Positions 18,007 to 25,472 of a stretch of DNA of 34,114 nucleotides are shown one piece after another. Source of the DNA: Silicimonas sp. (lineage in GTDB: Bacteria; Pseudomonadota; Alphaproteobacteria; Rhodobacterales; Rhodobacteraceae); contig JAJDVJ010000126.1 of the NCBI GenBank assembly GCA_022826205.1, positions 1 through 34,114 of the forward strand, written 5' to 3'. A model generated the notes under the pieces. The model did no database searches. It worked only from the letters and a program-made list of their open reading frames with translations, and was not told the origin of the DNA. Positions within the stretch are counted from its first letter, which is position 1. Each line of letters begins with the position of its first letter. Position numbers and translations under genes: made by a program.

Positions 18007-19116
18007 ATGAAACTCAAGAAGACAGTACTTGCAGCGGCTGCCCTCACCCTGGCGGTGGGTCCGACCGCTGTTTCGGCCCAGCTGGCCGATGACATCACGC
18101 TCGTGTCTTGGGGCGGTGCGTATCAGAAGTCGCAGCATCGTGCGTACGTGGAGCCTTACATCGCGGACAATCCCGAAGTCACGGCGGTATGGGACGAAAG
18201 CTCCTACGAAGCGGTGGCCAAGCTGCGCGCGATGAACGAGGCCGGCAACGTCACATGGGACCTCGTCGACGTCGTCGCTTCTGACGCCATTCGCCTTTGT
18301 GACGAAGGCCTTGCCATGGAGATCGACCATGACGAGCTGCTTGCTCCGGCACCAGACGGCACGCCGGCATCCGAAGACTTCGGCGACCTGATCGTCTCGG
18401 ACTGCTTCATCCCGCAGATCGTCTACTCGACCACCTTCGGCTACCGGACCGACATGGTCGGCTCGACGCCGCCGACCGACGTTTGCGCGGTCTTTGACCT
18501 GGAGATGTATCCAGGAAAGCGGTCCCTTGAGAAGCGCCCGATCAACAACATGGAATGGGCCCTGATCTGCGATGGCGTTCCCAAGGCCGACGTCTATGAC
18601 GTGCTTGAGACGGATGAGGGCCAAGCCCGCGCCTTTGCCAAGCTCGACACTATCAAGGAAGACGTGATCTGGTGGAGTTCCGGGGCAGACACGCCGCAAC
18701 TCCTCGCCGACGGAGAGGTCGTGATCGGCTCGACTTACAACGGCCGTCTTTTCTCGGTAATCGAGGAACAGAATCAGCCGGTCGCAGTGCTCTGGGATGC
18801 ACAGGTCTTCGATCTTGACGGCTGGATCATTCCGGTCGGCCTGTCTGAGGACCGTCTTGCGCGTTCCAAGGACTTCGTGAGGTTTGCCACGGACACGCAG
18901 CGCCTTGCGGACCAGGCCAAGTACATCAGCTACGGCCCCGCACGCGAATCCTCTGCGCCGCTTGTCGGCCAGCATGCCGACCTTGGCATCGACATGGCGC
19001 CGCACATGCCGACGGATCCGGAGAACGCCAAGAACACCTTCCTCTACAACTACGAGTGGTGGGCGGACTACCGGGACGATCTGGACGCCAAGTTCCAGGC
19101 CTGGCTGGCGCAATAG
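18007..19116 (+). CDS. Periplasmic solute-binding protein, PotD type
   Basis: Protein of 369 residues with a Sec signal peptide (MKLKK, hydrophobic stretch, cut after VSA or SAQ near residue 24). The mature part opens with ITLVSWGGAYQKSQHRAYVEPY, a common start in polyamine/opine binding proteins. A central LLADGEVVIGSTYNGRL and DLDGWIIPVG also fit family-1 ligand-cleft strands. Cysteines at DVCAVFDL and ALICDG may form a disulfide. AGGAAG lies six bases before the ATG at 18007; earlier in-frame codons run back into the ATPase gene. The ligand is uncertain. Confidence 0.88.
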   Translation: MKLKKTVLAAAALTLAVGPTAVSAQLADDITLVSWGGAYQKSQHRAYVEPYIADNPEVTAVWDESSYEAVAKLRAMNEAGNVTWDLVDVVASDAIRLCDEGLAMEIDHDELLAPAPDGTPASEDFGDLIVSDCFIPQIVYSTTFGYRTDMVGSTPPTDVCAVFDLEMYPGKRSLEKRPINNMEWALICDGVPKADVYDVLETDEGQARAFAKLDTIKEDVIWWSSGADTPQLLADGEVVIGSTYNGRLFSVIEEQNQPVAVLWDAQVFDLDGWIIPVGLSEDRLARSKDFVRFATDTQRLADQAKYISYGPARESSAPLVGQHADLGIDMAPHMPTDPENAKNTFLYNYEWWADYRDDLDAKFQAWLAQ

Positions 19117-19129
19117 CACGAACCGGGGG

Positions 19130-19157
19130 AACAGGCCGGATTTCGATCCGGCCTGTT
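19130..19157 (+). promoter_or_regulatory. Perfect stem-loop after the PotD-type gene
   Basis: A perfect 12-bp inverted repeat (AACAGGCCGGAT / ATCCGGCCTGTT) around a TTCG tetraloop, 13 bases after the binding-protein stop. There is no clean T-run and a ribosome binding site follows at once. It is best read as a stabilising 3' hairpin or partial terminator that raises binding-protein over permease expression. Confidence 0.75.
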
Positions 19158-19172
19158 TCAACAGGGGGCACG

Positions 19173-19466
19173 ATGCCAAAGGGCTACATAATTGCGCATA
19201 TCACAGTTCGCGATCCTGACGCCTACAAGGAGTATGTGGAAAAAGACACGCCGATCCTTGCAGGCATGGGCGCCAGATTTGTTGTCCGTGGCGGAAGGTC
19301 CAGTCAAGTTGAAGGCGAACTTCATGAGCGACATGTCGTGATCGAATTCCCGTCCTACGAGGAAGCGCTCGCCGCCTATCATGACCCAGAGTATCAGGCC
19401 GTCGCGGAGATTCGTCGTCGCACGGCGGAGAGCAGCGTTGTGATCGTCGAGGGTCACGACACATGA
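19173..19466 (+). CDS. DUF1330 family small protein
   Basis: Protein of 97 residues with the ferredoxin-like (dimeric alpha/beta barrel) pattern of DUF1330: GYIIAHITVRDPDAYKEYV at the start, a central GGRSSQVEGE turn, VVIEFPSYEEALAAYHDPEYQ, and VVIVEG at the end. The biochemical function of the family is not known. AGGGGG lies about six bases before the ATG. It sits between the binding-protein hairpin and the first permease and overlaps that permease by four bases (ATGA), so it is made together with the transporter. It may modify or sense the imported compound, which is inference. Confidence 0.85.
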   Translation: MPKGYIIAHITVRDPDAYKEYVEKDTPILAGMGARFVVRGGRSSQVEGELHERHVVIEFPSYEEALAAYHDPEYQAVAEIRRRTAESSVVIVEGHDT

Positions 19467-21004
19467 CCGCCATCGATCCTCCCGTACTGACCGCCGACGG
19501 CACGCCACTCAAGGCGAGCCTCAGGCGGGCGCTTCGGCGTGAGAAGGCCCGCGCCTTTCTGCTGGTGTCTCCGCTGCTCTTCTTCGTTCTGTTGACCTTT
19601 ATCGCACCAATCGCGGACATGTTGTTCCGCTCGGTCGAGAACGGAATTGTCCACGACACGATCCCGCGGACGGTCCAGGCACTCCGGAACTGGGATCCAG
19701 GGGAAAGCGAGGTGCCGGGGGACGACGTGTTCGAGGCCTTCTACACGGACATGGTCTTCGCGGTTGAGCGCAAGAGCCATACGCGGCTCGGTTCCCGGCT
19801 CAACTACGAGCGGACCGGCCTTGCCTCGCTGTTCCGAAAGTCGGGACGACGCGTGGGCAAGTTTGACACCAAGGATTACGCGGACGCGTTCAACACGCTC
19901 GATCCGGCGTGGGGAAACCCGGCAACTTGGGACGTACTGGCAGGATCCGAAGCCGCCAATCTCCCGCGCACCGCTTCTGCTTACGCAACATGGCTGGAGG
20001 TGATTCAGGCCGATGGTGACGATCCGCTCGGAGAGGAGCCTTGGGACGTCCTCTATGCGGCGCTCTTTTCGGACCTGATGCAGGCTCCTGCTGGAGGATT
20101 CGCGAGTCCGCTCCTGAACGATGCGCAGTCCGCAGCGGCCCGGTTCGAACCAATCAGCCTCCGCGAACAGTTCGGGGCAATTGACGAAGACTGGCTTGAT
20201 CCACAGGTGTGGCGCACCATACAGACATATGCAGCCCGCTACACGCCCGGCTATTTCCTCAATTCAGTCGACCTGAAACTGACCGCTGACGGCGTGCAGT
20301 ACCGTGACGAGGGTGACCGCATTTACGTCCTGCTTTTCGGGCGCACGCTCTACATGTCGCTGGTGATCACGATATCCTGCATCCTTCTCGGCTACCCGGT
20401 GGCGTTCCTTCTCGCCAATCTGCCGCTGCGAACGGCGAACCTCTTGATGATACTCGTGCTTCTTCCATTCTGGACGTCGCTGCTGGTGCGAACGAGTTCG
20501 TGGAAGGTGCTGTTGCAGCAGCAGGGCGTCATCAACGACATTCTCGTGGCGCTCCGGTTCGTCGACGATGCGAGTCGACTCGTCCTGATCAACAACCAGA
20601 CCGGCACGATCATCGCCATGACGCACATCCTGCTTCCGTTCATGATCCTGCCGCTCTATTCGGTCATGAAGACCATCCCTCCAGCATATGTCCGCGCCGC
20701 CAAGTCGCTGGGCGCGACGGACTGGACAGCCTTCTGGCGCATCTACTTTCCGAACTCGGTGCCAGGAATCGGCGCCGGTTCAGTGCTCGTGTTCATTCTG
20801 GCGATCGGCTACTACATCACGCCGGAACTGGTTGGCGGCACACGCGGCGTCTTCATCTCCAACCGGATCGCATATCACATTTCGTCTTCGCTCAACTGGG
20901 GACTCGCAGCTGCGCTTGGAACGATTCTGCTCTTTGCAGTCCTGATGCTCTATTGGACCTACGACAAGATCGTCGGCATCGACAACGTGAAGCTCGGAGG
21001 CTGA
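19463..21004 (+). CDS. ABC transporter permease, PotB type, with a very long periplasmic insertion
   Basis: Inner-membrane protein of 513 residues, against about 280-310 for usual PotB. Helix 1 lies at about 31-54, then some 230 mostly polar residues (about 55-285) come before the remaining helices, which begin near IYVLLFGRTLYMSLVITISC. The EAA loop is YVRAAKSLGATDWTAFWRIY at about 409-428. The second half is a normal permease, so the insertion is carried between the first two helices and should face the periplasm. It overlaps the DUF1330 gene by four bases and is followed at once by its partner permease. Confidence 0.9.
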   Translation: MTAIDPPVLTADGTPLKASLRRALRREKARAFLLVSPLLFFVLLTFIAPIADMLFRSVENGIVHDTIPRTVQALRNWDPGESEVPGDDVFEAFYTDMVFAVERKSHTRLGSRLNYERTGLASLFRKSGRRVGKFDTKDYADAFNTLDPAWGNPATWDVLAGSEAANLPRTASAYATWLEVIQADGDDPLGEEPWDVLYAALFSDLMQAPAGGFASPLLNDAQSAAARFEPISLREQFGAIDEDWLDPQVWRTIQTYAARYTPGYFLNSVDLKLTADGVQYRDEGDRIYVLLFGRTLYMSLVITISCILLGYPVAFLLANLPLRTANLLMILVLLPFWTSLLVRTSSWKVLLQQQGVINDILVALRFVDDASRLVLINNQTGTIIAMTHILLPFMILPLYSVMKTIPPAYVRAAKSLGATDWTAFWRIYFPNSVPGIGAGSVLVFILAIGYYITPELVGGTRGVFISNRIAYHISSSLNWGLAAALGTILLFAVLMLYWTYDKIVGIDNVKLGG

Positions 21005-21005
21005 A

Positions 21006-21860
21006 ATGTCTGGCCTTCCCCCATATGCAACCTTCACGCAGAAACTTTGGCATTACGCATTCCGCGTGATCTGCGGCATTGTCTTTTTCTTCCTGATTGC
21101 CCCGATCATCGTGATCGTGCCCCTGAGCTTCAACGCGCAGGACTTCTTCACCTTCACGCCCGAGATGCTTGCCCTCGACCCGGACGGATATTCGTTCAAG
21201 CACTACAACGACTTCTTCACGAATCCGGACTGGCAGCAGGCCATGTGGAATTCGGTTCGCATTGCACCGATGGCCACGCTCCTTTCCGTGTCCTTCGGCA
21301 CGCTGGCCGCGATCGGCCTGAGCCAGCCGCATGTGCCGTTCCGACGGGCACTCATGGCAATCCTGATCTCGCCGATGATCGTGCCGCTGATCATTTCTGC
21401 CGCCGGCATGTACTTCTTCTACAGCCGGGTCGGGCTTCAAGGTTCATATTGGGGCGTCGTGCTGGCCCATGCGGCGCTTGGGATCCCCTTCGTCATCATC
21501 ACGGTGACGGCAACGCTCGTTGGCTTTGACCGGAGCCTCACGCGTGCCGCGGCCAACCTGGGAGCGAATCCGGTCACGACCTTTGCCAAGGTCCAGATGC
21601 CGCTCATCCTGCCTGGCGTAATATCGGGCGGGCTTTTTGCCTTCATCACCTCCTTTGATGAGGTCGTCGTCGTGCTCTTCGTAGGTTCAGCGGGGCAAAA
21701 GACGCTGCCCTGGCAGATGTTCACCGGCCTCCGCGAGCAGATCAGCCCCACCATCCTGGCGGTTGCGACGATCCTCGTGACGATCTCGGCCATCCTGCTT
21801 GCCACGATCGAGATTCTCCGTCGCCGCTCCGAGCGGCTGCGAGGCATGTCACCGGGCTGA
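21006..21860 (+). CDS. ABC transporter permease, PotC type
   Basis: Inner-membrane permease of 284 residues, the normal size. First helix at about 18-41 (CGIVFFFLIAPIIVIVPLSF), followed by the usual periplasmic segment (SFKHYNDFFTNPDWQQAMWNS) and further helices. The EAA loop is LTRAAANLGANPVTTFAKVQMP. GGAGG lies six bases before the ATG and only one base separates it from the preceding stop. It ends the operon, converging on the phasin gene; no plus-strand T-run terminator was found. Confidence 0.92.
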   Translation: MSGLPPYATFTQKLWHYAFRVICGIVFFFLIAPIIVIVPLSFNAQDFFTFTPEMLALDPDGYSFKHYNDFFTNPDWQQAMWNSVRIAPMATLLSVSFGTLAAIGLSQPHVPFRRALMAILISPMIVPLIISAAGMYFFYSRVGLQGSYWGVVLAHAALGIPFVIITVTATLVGFDRSLTRAAANLGANPVTTFAKVQMPLILPGVISGGLFAFITSFDEVVVVLFVGSAGQKTLPWQMFTGLREQISPTILAVATILVTISAILLATIEILRRRSERLRGMSPG

Positions 21861-21942
21861 AGGCTACCCACGTCAGGCCCGCGCCAGATGCGGTCAGGCA
21901 GCCCGCCGCTGCCATTTCCTTCGCGACGCCGCATGCTCGGCC

Positions 21943-21977
21943 GAAAGAAAACGGGCGAGCCGATTGGCCCGCCCGTT
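21943..21977 (-). terminator. Intrinsic terminator of the first phasin gene
   Basis: On the minus strand, a stem (AACGGGCGGGCC / GGCTCGCCCGTT, one mismatch) with an AATC loop is followed by TTTTCTTT. It lies about 46 bases after the phasin stop. The opposite strand has no T-run, so it acts mainly on the phasin transcript. Confidence 0.8.
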
Positions 21978-21980
21978 CCG

Positions 21981-22007
21981 ATCGCCAACAGGGAGGACGT
22001 TGGCAAC
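21981..22007 (-). other. 3'-UTR hairpin with anti-Shine-Dalgarno loop (first phasin)
   Basis: In the phasin mRNA, GUUGCCAAC and GUUGGCGAU pair (nine pairs, two of them wobble) around the loop GUCCUCCCU. The loop is complementary to GGGAGGA-type ribosome binding sites. It lies 17 bases after the stop codon and before the terminator hairpin. Almost the same element (20 of 21 bases in the core) follows the second phasin. Confidence 0.6.
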
Positions 22008-22023
22008 AAACCGCCGCGTATCT

Positions 22024-22467
22024 TTACACGGCCACCTTTTCGGCGGCGGCACTCATTTCCGCGGCGGCTTTCTTGACGGCTTTCGAAGCATCGCTGCCGA
22101 GGTCCTTGCCGGCAGCAAGCATCAGCTCAACCGTTTCCATCTGGACTTTCTTCGCGACCTCGGCGAAGGCGGCCAGCGACTCGGCGCTCATTTCAGCCTG
22201 GGCTGAAGCGAACTCGGCCATCGCCTTGCTGTATTCCGCAGGATCTTCCTTGGCGTTGGTGACATTGCCGAACTTGCCAATGGTCGCCTTTGCCCAGCCG
22301 GCAGAAATCTCGGTCGACTTCTCGGCGGCATCCAGAACGACTTTCGACATCTTGTCTGCGGCCGAGGCCTGGTTCTTGAACACCTCGTTGAACGCGCCCG
22401 CGTCGACAGGAAACGCGCCCATCATGTCCTTCATCATCTTCGTGTACTCGTTTGCGGTATTCGTCAT
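22024..22467 (-). CDS. phaP: Phasin (PHB granule-associated protein)
   Basis: Small helical protein of 147 residues that should coat PHB granules and control their number and size. It has no signal peptide; it is rich in Ala, Lys and Glu and almost wholly amphipathic helix, with VVLDAAEKSTEISAGWAKA and AEFASAQAEMSAESLAAFAE as typical phasin segments. The start at 22467 has GGAGAG upstream and matches the start of its paralogue (MTNTANEYTKMM against MTRNANGYTKVM). It ends in KKAAAEMSAAAEKVAV. It has its own promoter with two PhaR-like sites and its own terminator. Confidence 0.88.
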   Translation of the reverse strand: MTNTANEYTKMMKDMMGAFPVDAGAFNEVFKNQASAADKMSKVVLDAAEKSTEISAGWAKATIGKFGNVTNAKEDPAEYSKAMAEFASAQAEMSAESLAAFAEVAKKVQMETVELMLAAGKDLGSDASKAVKKAAAEMSAAAEKVAV

Positions 22468-22524
22468 CTTGTCTCTCCGTGCTTTGGATACGGGCGGCGC
22501 CCGATACTCTTTTCTGATGCAGCA

Positions 22525-22573
22525 CACATAGATGCTGCAGTGCAGCAATTCAAGATGTTTTTCTGCGGTGCAG
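22525..22573 (-). promoter_or_regulatory. Phasin promoter with two CTGC-N3-GCAG palindromes (PhaR-type)
   Basis: On the minus strand, TTGAAT (22548-22553) and TATGTG (22525-22530) are separated by 17 bases. One palindrome, CTGC-agt-GCAG on the plus strand (22535-22545), fills the spacer; a second, CTGC-ggt-GCAG (22563-22573), lies just upstream of the -35. Centres are 28 bp apart. PhaR of Paracoccus and Rhodobacter is known to bind TGC-rich palindromes of this form and to repress phasin genes until PHB titrates it. Confidence 0.72.
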
Positions 22574-22842
22574 CAATTTTCTTTTGGCTTCTTTTCAATG
22601 AGATAGTCCGATCCAGCCGTGTTTGCCCATGATGCACGCCGGGAAGTTGCGGTTCAGAAAGCTCTCACTGATTCCGAAACCGGAATCTCCGCAACGCGTC
22701 AGGACCGTCTTACGCGACACATATGCGCCGGGAGGCGCGGCACCATGCCCGTCCAGTCGATCTTCCGACGCCGTGAGCATATCGAATGCGACGTGACCGG
22801 ACTCGAACGGAAGGTCATCCGTAGGACGCCAGGTGTTGCGCA
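22574..22842. other. Spacer between the two phasin genes
   Basis: About 270 bp with no supported gene. The only open frame crossing it on the minus strand has no recognisable domain and would run through the second phasin's 3' UTR elements. Confidence 0.4.
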
Positions 22843-22870
22843 GGAAAAAGGCGGGCCGTTGCGGCCCGCC
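22843..22870 (-). terminator. Intrinsic terminator of the second phasin gene
   Basis: On the minus strand, a nine-pair GC-only stem (GGCGGGCCG / CGGCCCGCC) with a CAA loop is followed directly by TTTTT, 44 bases or so after the stop codon. This is a strong rho-independent terminator. Confidence 0.88.
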
Positions 22871-22880
22871 AGTTTTGGAT

Positions 22881-22901
22881 GCCAACAGGGAGGAAGTTGG
22901 C
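22881..22901 (-). other. 3'-UTR hairpin with anti-Shine-Dalgarno loop (second phasin)
   Basis: In the mRNA, GCCAAC and GUUGGC pair around the loop UUCCUCCCU, 13 bases after the stop and ahead of the terminator. It differs from the element after the first phasin by one base in the core 21. The flanks differ, so the conservation is specific to the hairpin. Confidence 0.6.
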
Positions 22902-22914
22902 GATCGCAATCGAA

Positions 22915-23427
22915 TTACTGGCTCACGGCCACTTTCTCTGCGGAGTCAGGCAACTCCTTGGGCGCCTTCTTTGCGGCCTTCGAAGAGGCATGCGACGGAG
23001 GTGTGGGCCGACCCGCCCCGGTGCCCGACTTTCTGGTGGCCTTCGAAGCGCCGTTGCCTGGGTCCTTGTCTGCCGCAAGCATCAGCTCGAGCGTCTTTAC
23101 CTGAACCGTCGTGGCCACGTCCGCGAAGGCTTCCATTGATTTGGCGCTTAATTCCGCCTGGGCTAGCGCGAAGTCGCTCATGGCCATGGTGTAGTCGGAA
23201 GGATGGTTCTGGGCCTTCGTGACATTGCCGAGCTCTCCGAGGGTCGACTTTGTCCACGTGGCCGAAATCTCGGTGGACTTCTCCGCCGCAGCCAGCACAA
23301 CTTGCGACATCTTGTCCGTGATGGAAGCCTGTTGCTGGAAGGCGTCCTTGAACATGCCCGCGTCGACGGGGAACTCGCCCAGCATGCCCTTCATCACCTT
23401 CGTGTATCCATTTGCGTTTCTGGTCAT
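22915..23427 (-). CDS. Second phasin, with Lys/Ala/Pro-rich C-terminal insertion
   Basis: Paralogue of the neighbouring phasin, 170 residues. The first 115 or so residues align directly (FPVDAGMFKDAFQQQASITD, VVLAAAEKSTEISATW, AQAELSAKSMEAFADVA). A lysine-, alanine- and proline-rich stretch (from about SKATRKSGTGAGRPTPPS to KAAKKAPKELP) is then inserted before a shared AEKVAV ending. This basic segment resembles the low-complexity tails of PhaF/AlgP-like or histone H1-like proteins, so it might link granules to DNA, which is inference. The start at 23427 has GGAGAG upstream and matches the paralogue. It has its own promoter and terminator. Confidence 0.85.
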   Translation of the reverse strand: MTRNANGYTKVMKGMLGEFPVDAGMFKDAFQQQASITDKMSQVVLAAAEKSTEISATWTKSTLGELGNVTKAQNHPSDYTMAMSDFALAQAELSAKSMEAFADVATTVQVKTLELMLAADKDPGNGASKATRKSGTGAGRPTPPSHASSKAAKKAPKELPDSAEKVAVSQ

Positions 23428-23484
23428 CTTCTCTCCAACTCCTGACGCTGTGGCGCAAAGCCCTGTGATTGTGCGGTTGCGGCA

Positions 23485-23533
23485 TAGATACATGCCGCAC
23501 CGCAGCATTTCAAGGGGAAATTCTGCGGTGCGG
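23485..23533 (-). promoter_or_regulatory. Promoter of the second phasin with two PhaR-like sites
   Basis: On the minus strand, TTGAAA (23508-23513) and TATCTA (23485-23490) are 17 bases apart. Imperfect palindromes CCGC-acc-GCAG (23495-23505) and CTGC-ggt-GCGG (23523-23533) are exact reverse complements of each other. One lies in the -35/-10 spacer, one just upstream, centres 28 bp apart, exactly as at the other phasin promoter. Confidence 0.72.
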
Positions 23534-23561
23534 AAATTTTCTTTTCTTCAGTGACAGAAGG

Positions 23562-25364
23562 TCAGTCGATTTCCACAACTTCCTTGACGTAAGTGCCCGG
23601 TGCAGCGGCGAGAATCGGGTGGCTCTGCACGGCTCCGGGAACCCGCGCCTCGGCCTTGCTGCCGGACCGCGCCGCCAGCCACTGCTCCCAGGTAGGCCAC
23701 CAGGACCCTTCGTTGTACGTGGCGGAGTCCTTCCACGCTGCCGATTCTGCGGGCACTCCATGGCTCGTGTAATGACCGTACTTGTCTCTGGACGGCGGGT
23801 TCACGATGCCCGCGATATGGCCCGATTCGGATAGCAGAAACGTCTTCGAGTTGCTGCCCATCTGGCGGAATCCCTCGTAGCAGGACTGCCACGCGGCAAT
23901 GTGATCGGTCTCGCATGCGATGGAGCATGCCGGAACCTTGATGTCCCCGACCCGAACAGTTTCCCCCAGGATTTCGAAGCCTTCGCGCGCGAATCTGTTC
24001 TGCTGGCAAAGGCCGCGCAGGTACTCCATCAACATGGCCGCAGGCAGGTGGGTCCCGTCGCCATTCCAGTAAAGAAGGTCAAAGGCCGGAGGCGCCTCTC
24101 CCATCAGGTAGCTCCGGATTGCAGGGCCGTAGATCAGGTCGTTCGAACGAAGGAAGCTGAAGGTCCGGCTCATGATCCGGTTCTCAAGGACGCCCACCTG
24201 GTTGCACTGTGTCTCTATGGCGTTCACGAAGTCATCCGTCAGGAACACGGTGAACTCACCCAGATCCTTGAAGTCTGTGAGCGTCGTGAAGAACGTCGCG
24301 CATCCGATTGACTTGTCTCCCCGCTTTTCCAGCAGCGCAAGCGTCAGGGAAAGCGCGGTTCCTCCGATGCAGTATCCTGTAACATTGATCCGCTTCTCTC
24401 CGGTAACGGCCTTTGCCTGGTCGATTGCCGTAAGGAAGCCTTTCTCCACGTAGTCTGCCATGCCGAAATCGCGATAGCTCGCATCAGGGTTCTTCCAGGA
24501 AACGACGAAGAGCGTGTAGCCTTGGTCGACAATCCACTTGATCAGGCTGTTTTTCGGTTTCAGGTCAAGGATATAGTACTTGTTGATCCATGGCGGAAAG
24601 ACGAGAAGCGGCGTCTCGTGCACGGTCTGTGTCGTTGGAGCGAACTGGATCAACTCGAAGATCTCGTTGCGAAAGACGACCGAGCCTTCGGTGCTTCCAA
24701 TGTTGGAACCAACCTCGAACGCCTTCTTGTCTGCCAGCGTCACCATCAGCTCGCCGTCCGATTCCTCGATGTCGCGGACGAGATTCTCCAAGCCGTCGAC
24801 GAGGGACTGGCCGTTAGTCTCCGCCGCTTTCGCAAGAGCTTCCGGATTCGTGCCAAGGAAGTTTGCGGGGCTCATCATGTCGATGATCTGGCGCGTGAAG
24901 TAGCTCACGCGCCTGCGGTCGGTATCATTCAGGTCATCCAGGCCTTCGACAGCGTTAGAGATTGCCTCTGCGGATATCAGGTATTGCTGCTTGATGAAGT
25001 TGAAATAGGGATGCTGAGCCCAGAGATCCCCGGCGAACCGCGGGTCTGCCGGAGTGTTGTCCTCGGGCGGTTCCAGGCTTCCTTGCATCAGGCTCTTCTG
25101 TGCCTCGACAAAGTGAGTCAAGGCCTTGCCCCAATACGCAACCTGGGTCTCGAACACCTTTGACGGGCTTTCGACGAGCTCCGAGACATAAGCCGAAGCC
25201 GCCTTTGCATAGAGTTCTCGACCAGGGCCCTGTAGGTCCGGATTGAGCGCCTTCTTCCTGGACATCGCCGCAACCAAGCGCTCGGACAGCTCCTCGATCC
25301 TGGCGAGGTTTTTGTGCAACTCCTCCAGCCGATCCGCATCTCCGTCGGTTTCTTTGGTTGTCAT
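23562..25364 (-). CDS. phaC: Class I polyhydroxyalkanoate synthase
   Basis: Cytoplasmic, granule-bound polymerase of 600 residues, in the normal class I range; it joins (R)-3-hydroxyacyl-CoA units into PHB. The lipase-like box GYCIGG carries the nucleophile Cys332, and the other catalytic residues are Asp487 (CETDHIAAW) and His516 (SGHIAGIVNPP). Other family landmarks are PLLVFPPWINKYYILDL and LYWNGDGTHLPAAM. Its N-terminal 100 residues are the usual variable, helix-rich domain. The start at 25364 has only a weak GAGG site. It runs toward the two phasin genes and is divergent from the depolymerase gene. Confidence 0.96.
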   Translation of the reverse strand: MTTKETDGDADRLEELHKNLARIEELSERLVAAMSRKKALNPDLQGPGRELYAKAASAYVSELVESPSKVFETQVAYWGKALTHFVEAQKSLMQGSLEPPEDNTPADPRFAGDLWAQHPYFNFIKQQYLISAEAISNAVEGLDDLNDTDRRRVSYFTRQIIDMMSPANFLGTNPEALAKAAETNGQSLVDGLENLVRDIEESDGELMVTLADKKAFEVGSNIGSTEGSVVFRNEIFELIQFAPTTQTVHETPLLVFPPWINKYYILDLKPKNSLIKWIVDQGYTLFVVSWKNPDASYRDFGMADYVEKGFLTAIDQAKAVTGEKRINVTGYCIGGTALSLTLALLEKRGDKSIGCATFFTTLTDFKDLGEFTVFLTDDFVNAIETQCNQVGVLENRIMSRTFSFLRSNDLIYGPAIRSYLMGEAPPAFDLLYWNGDGTHLPAAMLMEYLRGLCQQNRFAREGFEILGETVRVGDIKVPACSIACETDHIAAWQSCYEGFRQMGSNSKTFLLSESGHIAGIVNPPSRDKYGHYTSHGVPAESAAWKDSATYNEGSWWPTWEQWLAARSGSKAEARVPGAVQSHPILAAAPGTYVKEVVEID

Positions 25365-25472
25365 TGCCTCAGTCCCAACTTATTTTGCACTTGCAGCATT
25401 TGAGGCAATGTAGCGATACAAGGACAAATTGGCAAAGCGGCGTTTTGGCTCAGGTGCGCAAGGAGTTCGCAT
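25365..25472. promoter_or_regulatory. phaC-phaZ divergent promoter region with TGC-rich site
   Basis: This 108-bp gap must drive both genes. It contains TGC-ACTT-GCA (25386-25395), followed by GCA-rich sequence. It is similar in kind to the phasin palindromes but has a four-base centre and lacks the outer C and G. It could be a weaker PhaR site. No sure -35/-10 pair was identified. Confidence 0.4.

Noticed and set aside
17953-19179. A 408-codon open frame on the minus strand opposite the PotD-type gene
   Set aside because: It is a mirror of a clear binding-protein gene, has no domain of its own, and arises from high GC at third positions.
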